Positions 51,920 to 60,313 of a DNA stretch of 64,000 nucleotides are shown one piece after another. Positions within the stretch are counted from its first letter, which is position 1, and the number at the start of each line of letters is the position of its first letter. The stretch lies in assembly GCA_024232965.1 (NCBI GenBank), contig JACKQF010000012.1, positions 3,488 to 67,487 on the forward strand. Direction: 5' to 3'. Source of the stretch: Verrucomicrobiaceae bacterium. GTDB lineage: Bacteria > Verrucomicrobiota > Verrucomicrobiia > Verrucomicrobiales > Verrucomicrobiaceae. The notes beneath the pieces are model-generated. The model saw only the letters and a program-made list of their open reading frames with translations, had not been told where the DNA came from and ran no database searches. The translations under genes were made by a program, and so were the position numbers.

Positions 51920-52807
51920 TTATATGAAGCGCTGCAGCATTGGGTGAAGTTCGTTCAACGTGCTCTCTGGCCACAAATCGCGAGGCGTCATGATAGCGTG
52001 ATCCAGAGACTGGTGTTCGGGCCAGTTGGCGACTGTCGGGATTCTTGGGATGGCTCGGGCGATGATCGCCTTGGCTGCTGCTGCATTGGCGTGCAGGTGA
52101 CCGATGACTGCACCGGCGGTCACCGCCTCCTCTTCTTCTTTCCAGCAATCGTAGTCCGTAATCATCGCCAGTGTAGCCAATGCGATTTCGGATTCTCGGG
52201 CGAGCTTGGCTTCGGGGAGATTGGTCATCCCGATGATGTCAAAGCCGAGCTTGCGGTTGGTCTCGGACTCTGCGCGTGTAGAGAAGGCGGGGCCGTCCAT
52301 GCAGACGTAGGTGCCACCATCGTGGACATGAACCCCGTGAGCGCGCCCCTCTTCAACGAGAATGCGACGGAGTCCACTGGAGAACGGGTCAGCGAAAGAA
52401 ACATGGGCAGCAATACCGCGGCCAAAGAAGGTGTGATGCTCCCGCCGACTCGTGCGGTCGTAGAATTGGTCTGGCACGACGATGTGTCGAGGGTGATACT
52501 CCTCCTGGAGACTGCCCACGGCGGTGACTGCAATCACCCAGCGGACGTTTAAGGATCGCAAAGCCCAGAGGTTAGCTCGGTGATTAAGTTCTGTGGGCAG
52601 TATCCGGTGACCGCGAGCGTGGCGGGGGAGGAAGTAGAGCTGTCTGTCGGCAAAGGTGCCACCCATCAGGGCATCAGAAGGGGGGCCGAAAGGCGTGTCG
52701 ACGACTATCTGCTCGGGATTCTGAAATCCTTCAATATCATAAAGACCGCTCCCTCCGATAATGGCAATGGCAGGCGGGAATGGGGATGGTGAGTGGTCTT
52801 CGGACAT
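51920..52807 (-). CDS. mtnP: S-methyl-5'-thioadenosine phosphorylase (MTAP)
   Basis: 295 aa. Phosphorolytic cleavage of methylthioadenosine to adenine and methylthioribose 1-phosphate, first step of the methionine salvage route. Family markers: AIIGGSGLYDIEGF, LPRHARGHRILPTELNHRANLWALRSL, VVPDQFYDRTSRREHTF-like, YVCMDGPAFSTRAESETNRKL, IIGMTNLPEAKLARESEIALATLAMITDYDCW. The conserved 'GPxFST' and 'MTDYD' groups and the length match MTAP rather than purine nucleoside phosphorylase, though some members use other purine nucleosides. Converges with the membrane protein gene; its own 5' side faces the AT-rich gap before the HTH-receiver gene. Confidence 0.93.
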   Translation of the reverse strand: MSEDHSPSPFPPAIAIIGGSGLYDIEGFQNPEQIVVDTPFGPPSDALMGGTFADRQLYFLPRHARGHRILPTELNHRANLWALRSLNVRWVIAVTAVGSLQEEYHPRHIVVPDQFYDRTSRREHHTFFGRGIAAHVSFADPFSSGLRRILVEEGRAHGVHVHDGGTYVCMDGPAFSTRAESETNRKLGFDIIGMTNLPEAKLARESEIALATLAMITDYDCWKEEEEAVTAGAVIGHLHANAAAAKAIIARAIPRIPTVANWPEHQSLDHAIMTPRDLWPESTLNELHPMLQRFI

Positions 52808-53199
52808 TGGCAGAGTTTGGAGATTGGCCTGTTGGTTTCAACTTGAAAAGGTTGGATAGATGAAGCCTTTTTCACTGTGTCGGAGCAGCTATGGCCATTG
52901 GTGTTTTTCGTTGCGTTACGGCCATTTCAAAATTGATTATCGCTTCAATCTCGCGTCGCAAAATGGAGAAAAAACATAGAGTATCTGATTTTCTGATTTT
53001 TTCAGTTGCAATTGTGACACTAATTCGCAATACTTGTGCCGCTCTGGTTGCTTTTTAACGGGTTCACGGGCTGAGGTGGTAAATAAATATGATTATTATA
53101 TACCAATTCGGTCGAAAGCCTTTTTTCTCGGAACCCAATTCGCAACGCTAGATCCACACTTTCAGTTCTCTCAAGCATCCAACCCGATCCCCACTAATT
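52808..53199. promoter_or_regulatory. AT-rich intergenic region between mtnP and the HTH-receiver gene
   Basis: 392 bases without a credible gene, clearly more AT-rich than its surroundings. It must hold the promoters of both divergent genes. AATTCGCAA occurs twice (53022-53030 and 53137-53145), a possible direct-repeat binding site; T-rich tracts at ~52990-53002 and TATATA near 53098 suggest bent or promoter DNA. No riboswitch or small RNA recognised. Confidence 0.45.
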
Positions 53200-53766
53200 A
53201 TGGCTGACCCACTTCCTCCAGAACTCATGACTGTCAAAGAGACTGCGGAGTATCTCCGCATCCCTCTTCCAACGGTCTATTATCTTGTCCAAAGGGGACA
53301 ATTGCCAGCAGTCCAGATCGGTGGTCGCTGGCGTATCAAGCGCAGTCTTTTGGATCGCGATGTGCTGCGCAAAGATGAAGAGGCTGGGCAACCGACCGTC
53401 ATGGTCGTGGATGATGACGTTGCGCTACAGGCTCTGTTCAAGCAGTTCCTCAAGAAGGCCGGGTTTGGCCGCCTTGTGGTGGGCTCTGGCGCTGAGGCGC
53501 TGGCGATGGCCAAGAAGCAGAAGTTTGACTTTGTGTTCTTGGACCTCAAGCTTCCCGACATTCCTGGTGATGAAGTTTACATCCAGTTGAAAGAGATCTA
53601 CCCAGATCTTCCAATTGTGGTCATCACGGGTTATCCCGATAGCGAAATCCTCAGTCGGATTCTGTCTCTCGGACCGGTCACGGTTATCAAGAAGCCGATC
53701 GAGTATGAGCAATTGAATCGTGCGGTGAAGCAACTCGGCCACAAAGGGGCTGAGGCTAGCGTCTAA
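53200..53766 (+). CDS. Fusion of an excisionase-type HTH with a response-regulator receiver domain
   Basis: 188 aa. Residues ~8-58 are a MerR/excisionase-type winged helix (LMTVKETAEYLRIPLPTVYYLVQRGQLPAVQIGGRWRIKRS), and 66-188 a CheY-like receiver with acidic pocket Asp71-73 (VMVVDDDVALQ), phospho-acceptor Asp115 (FVFLDLKLPD), Thr143 (VVITGYPDSE) and Lys165 (KKPIEYEQL). The domain order, DNA-binding first and receiver last, is the reverse of ordinary response regulators. All phosphorylation residues are intact, so it should take part in a phosphorelay; no histidine kinase is adjacent. Long AT-rich upstream region and its own strong terminator suggest a separate, individually controlled transcript. 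Confidence 0.88.
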   Translation: MADPLPPELMTVKETAEYLRIPLPTVYYLVQRGQLPAVQIGGRWRIKRSLLDRDVLRKDEEAGQPTVMVVDDDVALQALFKQFLKKAGFGRLVVGSGAEALAMAKKQKFDFVFLDLKLPDIPGDEVYIQLKEIYPDLPIVVITGYPDSEILSRILSLGPVTVIKKPIEYEQLNRAVKQLGHKGAEASV

Positions 53767-53809
53767 TCGCCAAAAGTTCTCTCTCAGGATCACTCCTGTC
53801 CCTCCCAAG

Positions 53810-53844
53810 TCGGGCCGCGTTGAAAAGTGCGGCTCGATTTTTTT
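53810..53844 (+). terminator. Intrinsic terminator after the HTH-receiver gene
   Basis: Arms 53810-53821 (TCGGGCCGCGTT) and 53826-53837 (AGTGCGGCTCGA) pair over a GAAA loop with three G-U wobbles, followed by seven T at 53838-53844. It also sits just past the stop of the convergent trmD gene (minus strand), but the T-run favours plus-strand transcription. Confidence 0.85.
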
Positions 53845-53845
53845 G

Positions 53846-54517
53846 CTAGCGAAGCAAATCAGGGCGGCGCTCTTGGGTCCTCGTCAATGCTTGTTGATGG
53901 CGCCATTCAGCAATCTTCGCGTGATTGCCGCTGAGAAGAATCTCAGGCACCCTCATCCCCTGGTACTCGGCAGGCTTTGTGTACTGCGGCGCTTCGAGCA
54001 GCCCAGTGGATCCGAAGGATTCTTCGACTGCGCTCATTTCATCGCCCAAAACACCAGGAAGAAGGCGAATGATCGCATCCATCACGACCACTGCGGCGAT
54101 CGCACCGTTGGTCAGTACGTAATCGCCGAGGCTGATTTCCTCGTCCACCCAGTGGTCGATGACCCTTTGATCCATGCCTTCATAGTGGCCCGAAAGAAAG
54201 ATGAGATGGCTTTCCCCGGACAGTCGCTGAGCGGTTGCCTGGCGGAAGGGTTGCCCGGCGGGACTCATAAAGATGACTCGGCTCTGCGGGGTGTGAATGG
54301 GCTCAATGGCGGCGAACAGTGGCTCGGGGCGCAGTACCATGCCTTGGCCGCCGCCACACGGGGTGTCGTCCACATGCTGATGCTTGCCCACGCCGCGGTC
54401 GCGCAGGTCATGGAGGTGAAGATCGACCGCCCCTTTACTGAGAGCGCGGCCCATGATGCTGGTGTTCATCGGCACGGAGATGAGTTCGGGGAAAAGGGTG
54501 ATGACGTCGATTCGCAT
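53846..54517 (-). CDS. trmD: tRNA (guanine-N1)-methyltransferase TrmD
   Basis: 223 aa. Methylates G37 in tRNAs with G36 using S-adenosylmethionine, preventing frameshifts. SPOUT knot features: FPELISVPMNTSIMGRAL near the start, DDTPCGGGQGMVLRPEPL, HLIFLSGHYEGMDQRVIDH, EISLGDYVLTNGAIAAVVVMDAIIRLLPGVLG and DEMSAVEESF. Slightly short of E. coli TrmD but complete, with a C-terminal helical part (AEYQGMRVPEILLSGNHAKIAEWRHQQ). Not next to rpsP, rimM or rplS as in many bacteria. Divergent from the cytochrome-WD40 gene. Confidence 0.95.
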   Translation of the reverse strand: MRIDVITLFPELISVPMNTSIMGRALSKGAVDLHLHDLRDRGVGKHQHVDDTPCGGGQGMVLRPEPLFAAIEPIHTPQSRVIFMSPAGQPFRQATAQRLSGESHLIFLSGHYEGMDQRVIDHWVDEEISLGDYVLTNGAIAAVVVMDAIIRLLPGVLGDEMSAVEESFGSTGLLEAPQYTKPAEYQGMRVPEILLSGNHAKIAEWRHQQALTRTQERRPDLLR

Positions 54518-54603
54518 GAGACGTGGGTACCCTGGAGGCAGAAATGGCTTTCGGCAACTGGATCAGCTTTGAAGAACAGCTCTGTTGGTGGCGTACTGGA
54601 GAA

Positions 54604-55938
54604 GTGAAGATTGGCATCCTATGGGTGATAGCAGTACTGATGGCGGGGGCCTTACCGCCGATCCGTGCGTCAGATGGAACCGCGGCACCCGCATTGCGAG
54701 TGCTGCGCGATGAATGCATTGGCTGCCACAAGCCAGGGAAGGCTAAAGGGGGCCTGCTGCTGACGAGCCGAGAAAAGATGTTGCTTGGTGGTGACGATGG
54801 ACCCGCGATTGAGCCGGGGAAACCTGACAAAAGTCCACTGGTGACGCTCCTGGTCTCCGAGGCGGATCCTCACATGCCGCCGAAGAAACAACTGCCCGCC
54901 GACAAGATTGAGGCGCTGCGGCGCTGGGTCACTGCAGGTGCGGTGTGGGATGCATCGGTGTTTGACGAACTACCTGCGGTCACACCCATTGCCTTGCAGT
55001 CCACGCCGTCCGGTTATCGACCGGTGCTGGCATTGGCCGTTTCTCCTGATCAGAAGGTTCTGGCGGTTGCGCGTGGTGTGGAAGTAGTTTTGTGTGATCT
55101 TACGAAGCCTGAACACCCGTCGCTACGAGTCATTGGTGACACCGTGGAGCCGGTACAATCGTTGGGCTGGAGCCCGGATGGTGCCCTATTGGCGATTGGG
55201 GGATTCAGGCAAGTGCGACTTTGGGATGTGTCGGCAGCGAAAGTGCGGTCAGTAATCAATGAGAGGTTCGTCGGCCAAATCTCATCGCTTGTGTTTACGA
55301 AAGACCAAAAAGAGCTCTTTTTGGCAGATGGATTGCCGGGCGTGGGTGGCTACATCCACCGCATTGATGTGGCGGAACCCGCACTGTTGGCGACGTGGAA
55401 GGCCCATGACGATGTGATCTACGGGCTACGGATTTCCGCGAAGGGAGATTGGTTGGCGAGCGCGGGTGCTGACAAGATGGCGCGGCTTTGGAGTGTTGCA
55501 GATGGCAAATTGCTGGGCACCTACGAGGGGCACACGAACCACATTTTGGGGGTCGCATTCGATAAGGATGCGACCCGTCTCGCTACGGCCGGGGCCGACC
55601 GGGAAGTAAAGGTGTGGGATGCGCAGAGCCACGAACAAGACGTTAGCTTGGGTGATAAAAAAACCGCCTTCACTGCCTTGGATTGGACTCCGGACGGGCG
55701 AGTGTTGGTCGCCGTGACAGAGCGGGGTAGCGGGAGCGCCTACACTGATTTGAAAGTCCACAATGGCGAACAGCGCTCGGAAACGGCAACGGAACGGAAA
55801 TTGGTCAGTGCAGGAGAGTCGCTCAATTGTGTTGCGCTGACTGGGGACGGTAAAACGGCCTTTGCAGGCGGGCAAAGTGGCAAGGTTTACATCTGGGCAA
55901 CGGAGAACGGTAAACAGACGGGTTTGATTGAGCCGTGA
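54604..55938 (+). CDS. Exported cytochrome c-WD40 propeller fusion
   Basis: 444 aa from GTG 54604, which begins the signal peptide (KIGILWVIAVLMAGALPPIRA); ATG 54523 or 54544 would give a longer, charged N-terminus before it. A PVC-type single heme site lies in LRDECIGCHKPGKAKGGLLLTS, followed by PHMPPKKQLPADKIEALRRWV, as in planctomycete-type cytochrome domains. From about residue 140 there are WD40 blades (LGWSPDGALLAIGGFRQVRLWD, DVIYGLRISAKGDWLASAGADKMARLW, HTNHILGVAFDKDATRLATAGADREVKVWD). The fusion suggests an exported electron-transfer protein docked through its propeller to other proteins. Substrate and partner unknown; single gene followed by the BNR protein ~104 bases on. Confidence 0.85.
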   Translation: MKIGILWVIAVLMAGALPPIRASDGTAAPALRVLRDECIGCHKPGKAKGGLLLTSREKMLLGGDDGPAIEPGKPDKSPLVTLLVSEADPHMPPKKQLPADKIEALRRWVTAGAVWDASVFDELPAVTPIALQSTPSGYRPVLALAVSPDQKVLAVARGVEVVLCDLTKPEHPSLRVIGDTVEPVQSLGWSPDGALLAIGGFRQVRLWDVSAAKVRSVINERFVGQISSLVFTKDQKELFLADGLPGVGGYIHRIDVAEPALLATWKAHDDVIYGLRISAKGDWLASAGADKMARLWSVADGKLLGTYEGHTNHILGVAFDKDATRLATAGADREVKVWDAQSHEQDVSLGDKKTAFTALDWTPDGRVLVAVTERGSGSAYTDLKVHNGEQRSETATERKLVSAGESLNCVALTGDGKTAFAGGQSGKVYIWATENGKQTGLIEP

Positions 55939-56042
55939 TCCTTGCTAGGCAATGATTCCAGCGCCATGATTCAATGCAGATTCTTTTGCTGTTCCTAGAG
56001 TAATGGATTGACCTTTTTGAGATTCCAATCAATAAAAATAGT

Positions 56043-57290
56043 ATGCTGCCACCAATCTCACAGGAAAGATGCCCGACGGGAAAATGGTCAAGGCGTCGTG
56101 CGTTGACTTTCCTGGCCGGGTTGGCGGGCATTCCCCGAGTGTCCGCCGCCCAGACGGCCGACCCAGTGGCCGATATTTCCCGCGAGGTGGTGCTTCGAGG
56201 TCGGGACGGTGGAGGTCCGACGTGGTTTCATCCGCGTGCATGCCTGCTGCCTGGTGGTAAAGTCTTCATGACGCTGCAAGAAATCGCTGGTTCTGACTAC
56301 TTTGGCCCGGTTCACTTCATGCAAACAGACAACCTGGGCAAGACTTGGTCCTCGCCGACCCCCGTGCCGCCGCTCGGTAGGGTTGCGCAAGCGGGCGGCG
56401 TCGAAGAAGGCGTTTGCGACGTGGTGCCGCAATTTCATGCCCCCACGGAAGCTGTCCTGGCGCTCGGTCACAATGTCTTTTATAGCGGTCCCAAGTTTTC
56501 CCGCGATCAGCCACCCCGTTGGCCTGTTTATGCGGTCTGGAAAGGTGGGGAATGGGGGCCTCGGCATGCGTTGACGTGGGATGATCCCCGTGGGAGCGAG
56601 ATTTTCACCAACAACTGTGGGCAGCGGGTGATTCGTCCCGATGGCGATATTATGATGTCCTTCACATTTGGGGTGAAGGGGAAGCCGCGGGCCGTTTGTG
56701 GGGTCCTGGCGGGGTTTGATGGTGAGACGCTGACCGTCAAAAAAACTGGGGCTCCGCTTGAATTGGCCGCAGGGCGTGGCCTGCTGGAGCCATCACTAAC
56801 GACCTTCAAGGGTAGATATTTTTTGACGATCAGAGCGGAAGACGACCACGGCTACGTCTCCGTCAGCGAAGACGGTCTGGATTGGGCGCCACAGAAAGCC
56901 TGGGCCTGGGATGATGGCGAGGCGGTATCGATGTCCACGACCCAGCAACATTGGCTAACCCATTCGGAGGCCCTCTACCTTGTCTATACTCGAAAAGACG
57001 CACAGAATGCGAAGGTGATGCGCTGGCGGTCTCCCTTGTGGATGGCGCAGGTTGATCCTGTGACCCTACGCTTGAAGCGCTCGACAGAACGGATTGTGTT
57101 TCCGCTGGTCGGGGACGGCGTTAACGATCCAAATAAGGTTGCGTTGATGGGCAATTTTCATGTCACCAACGTCAGTCCACACGAGTCCTGGGTGACTGTC
57201 GGCGAATGGCAGCCTCGCAATCAGATCCATGGCGATTTGCTATTGGCCCGCATCCGTTGGGCCAGCCCAAACGAATCCGTCTTAGTGTAG
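56043..57290 (+). CDS. Tat-exported sialidase-like (BNR) protein
   Basis: 415 aa. A twin-arginine-type signal (WSRRRALTFLAGLAGIPRVSA) precedes one sialidase-like propeller. Asp-box-like elements are present (TDNLGKTWSSP; VSVSEDGLDWAPQ), with GPTWFHPRACLLPGGKVFMTLQE at the start where active sialidases have the FRIP region, so the usual FRIP Arg is not visible. TNNCGQRVIRPDGDIMMSF and LLEPSLTTFKGRYFLTIR match the BNR/exo-alpha-sialidase group seen in PVC bacteria. Hydrolysis of a terminal sugar or lectin-like binding are both possible. Its stop is 15 bases before the DUF2851 gene, so they may be co-transcribed. Confidence 0.8.
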   Translation: MLPPISQERCPTGKWSRRRALTFLAGLAGIPRVSAAQTADPVADISREVVLRGRDGGGPTWFHPRACLLPGGKVFMTLQEIAGSDYFGPVHFMQTDNLGKTWSSPTPVPPLGRVAQAGGVEEGVCDVVPQFHAPTEAVLALGHNVFYSGPKFSRDQPPRWPVYAVWKGGEWGPRHALTWDDPRGSEIFTNNCGQRVIRPDGDIMMSFTFGVKGKPRAVCGVLAGFDGETLTVKKTGAPLELAAGRGLLEPSLTTFKGRYFLTIRAEDDHGYVSVSEDGLDWAPQKAWAWDDGEAVSMSTTQQHWLTHSEALYLVYTRKDAQNAKVMRWRSPLWMAQVDPVTLRLKRSTERIVFPLVGDGVNDPNKVALMGNFHVTNVSPHESWVTVGEWQPRNQIHGDLLLARIRWASPNESVLV

Positions 57291-57305
57291 TTATTTTCTC
57301 TCTCG

Positions 57306-58727
57306 ATGACTCTCCCATCCACACCGCCGCTTCCTCTCGCTGACCGATACGAACGTTTTCGGGATTCCGTTTTTTCAGGTCTTGAGGAGCCGACACGACT
57401 GCCAGGCTTCGATGAGCCGCTATGCGAGCTGGATTTGCAGAGTCTATGGTTTTGCGGGTCTTTTGGCAGCGAGTTCAAGACCGAGGACGGGCGAACCGTA
57501 AAGATCACCGACTTTGGCTCGTGGAACGCCGGGGCGGGTCCTGATTTTAATGGCGTCTCGATGCTGATCGATGGCCAAGCGGTGCGCGGAGACGTCGAAC
57601 TGGATCCCGATGTGCGCGATTGGGAGCGGCATCTGCACGCTGGAAATCCGGAGTACAACAAGGTGGTGCTGCATGTTTTTCTAAGCTCGCCCCAAAATCA
57701 GAAGCACTTCACGCGCACCTCCAACCACCTGGATGTCCCCCAGGTGCAGCTGACTGCCGCGATGCTGGCAGTCGACGCGGCCCCCAAAAGCCGCGATGCC
57801 GCTGCTCGGATCGGGCGCTGTGCGACACCCTTGCGGGATATGGAGCCAGCACGAATCACCAGCATGCTGGAAAGTGCCGCGCAATTCCGGCTTCAGGCAA
57901 AGTCGCGGCGTCTCTACCGGATCATCGCCGCCTCTGGGCGAGAGCAGGCTATTTATCAGGCGCTGGCCCAGACGCTGGGTTATCTGCACAATCAGCGTCC
58001 TTTTGCCATTCTCTCTCAGCGTCTGCCGCTGAATCGAATGCTAAAAGAACCCACCGCCCAGCGCGAAGCTCTGCTATTCGGTGTCTCTGGGTTCTTGGAG
58101 ATGGCACGGCCAGACGATATTCAAAAAGACAGCCGTGCCTACCTCCGGGGTCTTTGGTCGCATTGGTGGAAAATCCGCCAGAGCTGCTCGCGTTGGATGG
58201 AACCGCAGCAGATGCTGCGCTGGAAAATGACGGCCATCCGCCCAGGGAACCATCCGCAACGCAGGTTGGGTGCGCTACTGGCCATCCTTGCGAATTGGGA
58301 AGTCGTCGCGCCGCCACTGATGGACGCCACCCGCTGGAGCCTGGCTGCTTGGCGCGATACGGTGGCTGGTCTGAAGCACGATTTTTGGTCCAGTCACTAC
58401 AGCCTCTCTGCAGACGAAGCTGAATCCCCGATGGCGCTCGTCGGGGCGACCCGCGTGCATGAGATGCTGGCCAACGTCGTCTACCCGCTCCTGGTGCCAG
58501 AGCGGACTCGTCTTTGGGCCGAGTATTTGGAGCTTCCGGCTCTCCTCGATAACCAAAAAGTCCGCAAAGCCATCACCCGACTTTTCGGGGATCACCCCGA
58601 TGCTGCGAACTTTCGCAAGCTGCTTTTCCAGCACCAGGGGTTACTGCAAATTTATGAGGACTTCTGCCTCGCCGACGACTCCGCTTGCGCAGATTGCCCT
58701 TTCCCTGAACGTCTCAAGGAGTGGTGA
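57306..58727 (+). CDS. DUF2851 family protein
   Basis: 473 aa. Matches DUF2851, common in Bacteroidota and relatives: an N-terminal beta region with WFCGSFG..DGRTVKITDFGSWNAGAGPDFNGVSMLIDGQAVRGDVELDPDVRDWERHLHAGNP, the NxxLHV-like NKVVLHVFLSS and a long helical C-terminus. The end has a three-Cys cluster (ADDSACADCPFPERL, with an extra Cys in DFCLADD) that could bind metal. The ExDPxVxDW core resembles nuclease-like folds, but no activity is known. It lies 15 bases after the BNR protein and converges with trpE. Confidence 0.82.
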   Translation: MTLPSTPPLPLADRYERFRDSVFSGLEEPTRLPGFDEPLCELDLQSLWFCGSFGSEFKTEDGRTVKITDFGSWNAGAGPDFNGVSMLIDGQAVRGDVELDPDVRDWERHLHAGNPEYNKVVLHVFLSSPQNQKHFTRTSNHLDVPQVQLTAAMLAVDAAPKSRDAAARIGRCATPLRDMEPARITSMLESAAQFRLQAKSRRLYRIIAASGREQAIYQALAQTLGYLHNQRPFAILSQRLPLNRMLKEPTAQREALLFGVSGFLEMARPDDIQKDSRAYLRGLWSHWWKIRQSCSRWMEPQQMLRWKMTAIRPGNHPQRRLGALLAILANWEVVAPPLMDATRWSLAAWRDTVAGLKHDFWSSHYSLSADEAESPMALVGATRVHEMLANVVYPLLVPERTRLWAEYLELPALLDNQKVRKAITRLFGDHPDAANFRKLLFQHQGLLQIYEDFCLADDSACADCPFPERLKEW

Positions 58728-58734
58728 TCGGTAG

Positions 58735-60249
58735 TCAAGGGTTGCCGAGCTCCCGCGCCCATTGAATGGCGCGCAGGATGCCGGTGGCCTTGTTGACCGT
58801 CTCATCGTACTCGTACGCCGGATCGGAATCTGCCACAACTCCGGCGCCCGCCTGGACGTAGGCCTTTCCGTCCTTCAGTACGCAGGTGCGCAGGGCGATG
58901 CAGCTATCCAAGTTCCCGTCGAATCCGTAGTAGCCCACGGCGCCGGCATAGGCGCAGCGTTTGCTTTTTTCGAGTTCGTTGATGATCTCCATCGCGCGCA
59001 CTTTGGGCGATCCACTGACCGTTCCCGCAGGGAAGGTCGCGCGCATAACGTCGTAAGCGCTTTTGTCTGCTCTCAGCTTTCCATCGACATTGGAGACGAT
59101 GTGCATCACGTGCGAGTAGCGCTCTATGATCATAAGTTCGTTGACGCGGACACTGCCAAATTCCGCGACGCGCCCGACATCGTTGCGTGCTAGATCGACT
59201 AGCATGATGTGTTCGGCGCGTTCTTTGGGATCGCTCAAGAGGTCTGCGGCCAGCGCATCATCTTCCTCCTGTGTTTTGCCCCTCCAGCGAGTGCCCGCAA
59301 TTGGACGGATTTCGATGCGCCCATCGATGCACTTCACATGCACTTCCGGCGAACTGCCTACGAGGCTAAAGCCCTGCGGGAACTGCATGCAGAACATGTA
59401 GGGAGATGGGTTCACGTGGCGCAGCGCGCGGTAGAGATCGATCGGCGTGCCTTCGTAGTCTGTCTCAAAACGTTGCGACGGCACGACCTGGAAGACATCC
59501 CCGGCGGCGATGTACTCTTTGGCGGTGCGCACCATGCCTTCGTATTCTTCGCGCGTGGTGTTACCCGTCGGAGGAGTCACAGGTGTGCTACCGGCTGCTC
59601 GGAACGTGTGCATCGGCTTGACAGCCAGTGGTTGCTCCAATTTCTCAATGATGGCCGCAATTTGCTGGCGCGCCCATTCGTAGGCGGCAGGGAGGTCTGC
59701 GTGTTCGTCGGTGTGGACGTTGGCGATGATGGAGAGCTTGCGATGCCGATGATCAAATACCAGCACGGTATCAGTGACAAAGAAGACCATGTCCGGAAGG
59801 CCAAGTTGATCTGGTGGTGGCGACGGCAGGGTGGGCTCAAAGAAGCGCACCATGTCATAGGACAAGAAGCCGACCGCTCCGCCGTGAAAGACGGGCAGGG
59901 GAGCCTTGTCGATCGGCCGGTAAGGGCGCATCAGATCTTCCAACTCGTGCAGCGGATCCCGATCGGTCGTGAAGCGCCTTACTTTGCCGCGCTCCTCGAT
60001 TTCGATATCCTTACCGCGAGCGGTGAAGATGATGCGTGGTGAACTGCCCAGCAGTGAGTAACGGCCGGAGTGTTGGGTCAGCTCTGCAGACTCCAAAAGG
60101 AAGCCGCAGCGTCCGTCGTGGATACGTTGGAATGTGGAAAGCGGGGTCTCGTAGTCTGCCGCGAGTTCGGCGAGGACAGGAACGAGATTTCCCTGGGCGG
60201 CGAGGCCGCAGAAGGTATCAAAATCTGGTTGTAAATGAAGGTCTGGCAT
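58735..60249 (-). CDS. trpE: Anthranilate synthase component I
   Basis: 504 aa. Converts chorismate to anthranilate with ammonia from the glutamine-amidotransferase subunit, the first committed step of tryptophan synthesis. N-terminal regulatory part: GRCGFLLESAELTQHSGRYSLLG (tryptophan-binding LLES). Catalytic domain: VPSQRFETDYEG, YMFCMQFPQGFSLVGSSPE, RPIAGTRWRGKTQEEDDALA, LSDPKERAEHIMLVDLARNDVGRVAE, FPAGTVSGSPKVRAMEII and the final DSCIALRTCVLKDGKAYVQAGAGVVADSDP. All look intact. trpG and other trp genes are not adjacent. It is followed upstream (coding sense) by fabH with a 64-base gap. Confidence 0.94.
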   Translation of the reverse strand: MPDLHLQPDFDTFCGLAAQGNLVPVLAELAADYETPLSTFQRIHDGRCGFLLESAELTQHSGRYSLLGSSPRIIFTARGKDIEIEERGKVRRFTTDRDPLHELEDLMRPYRPIDKAPLPVFHGGAVGFLSYDMVRFFEPTLPSPPPDQLGLPDMVFFVTDTVLVFDHRHRKLSIIANVHTDEHADLPAAYEWARQQIAAIIEKLEQPLAVKPMHTFRAAGSTPVTPPTGNTTREEYEGMVRTAKEYIAAGDVFQVVPSQRFETDYEGTPIDLYRALRHVNPSPYMFCMQFPQGFSLVGSSPEVHVKCIDGRIEIRPIAGTRWRGKTQEEDDALAADLLSDPKERAEHIMLVDLARNDVGRVAEFGSVRVNELMIIERYSHVMHIVSNVDGKLRADKSAYDVMRATFPAGTVSGSPKVRAMEIINELEKSKRCAYAGAVGYYGFDGNLDSCIALRTCVLKDGKAYVQAGAGVVADSDPAYEYDETVNKATGILRAIQWARELGNP

Positions 60250-60313
60250 GGGGCGGGGTGGAGCGAAAGTGAAACTGAGACAAGAGGCGGGCGCAAGGCC
60301 GGGTCATGTCTCT

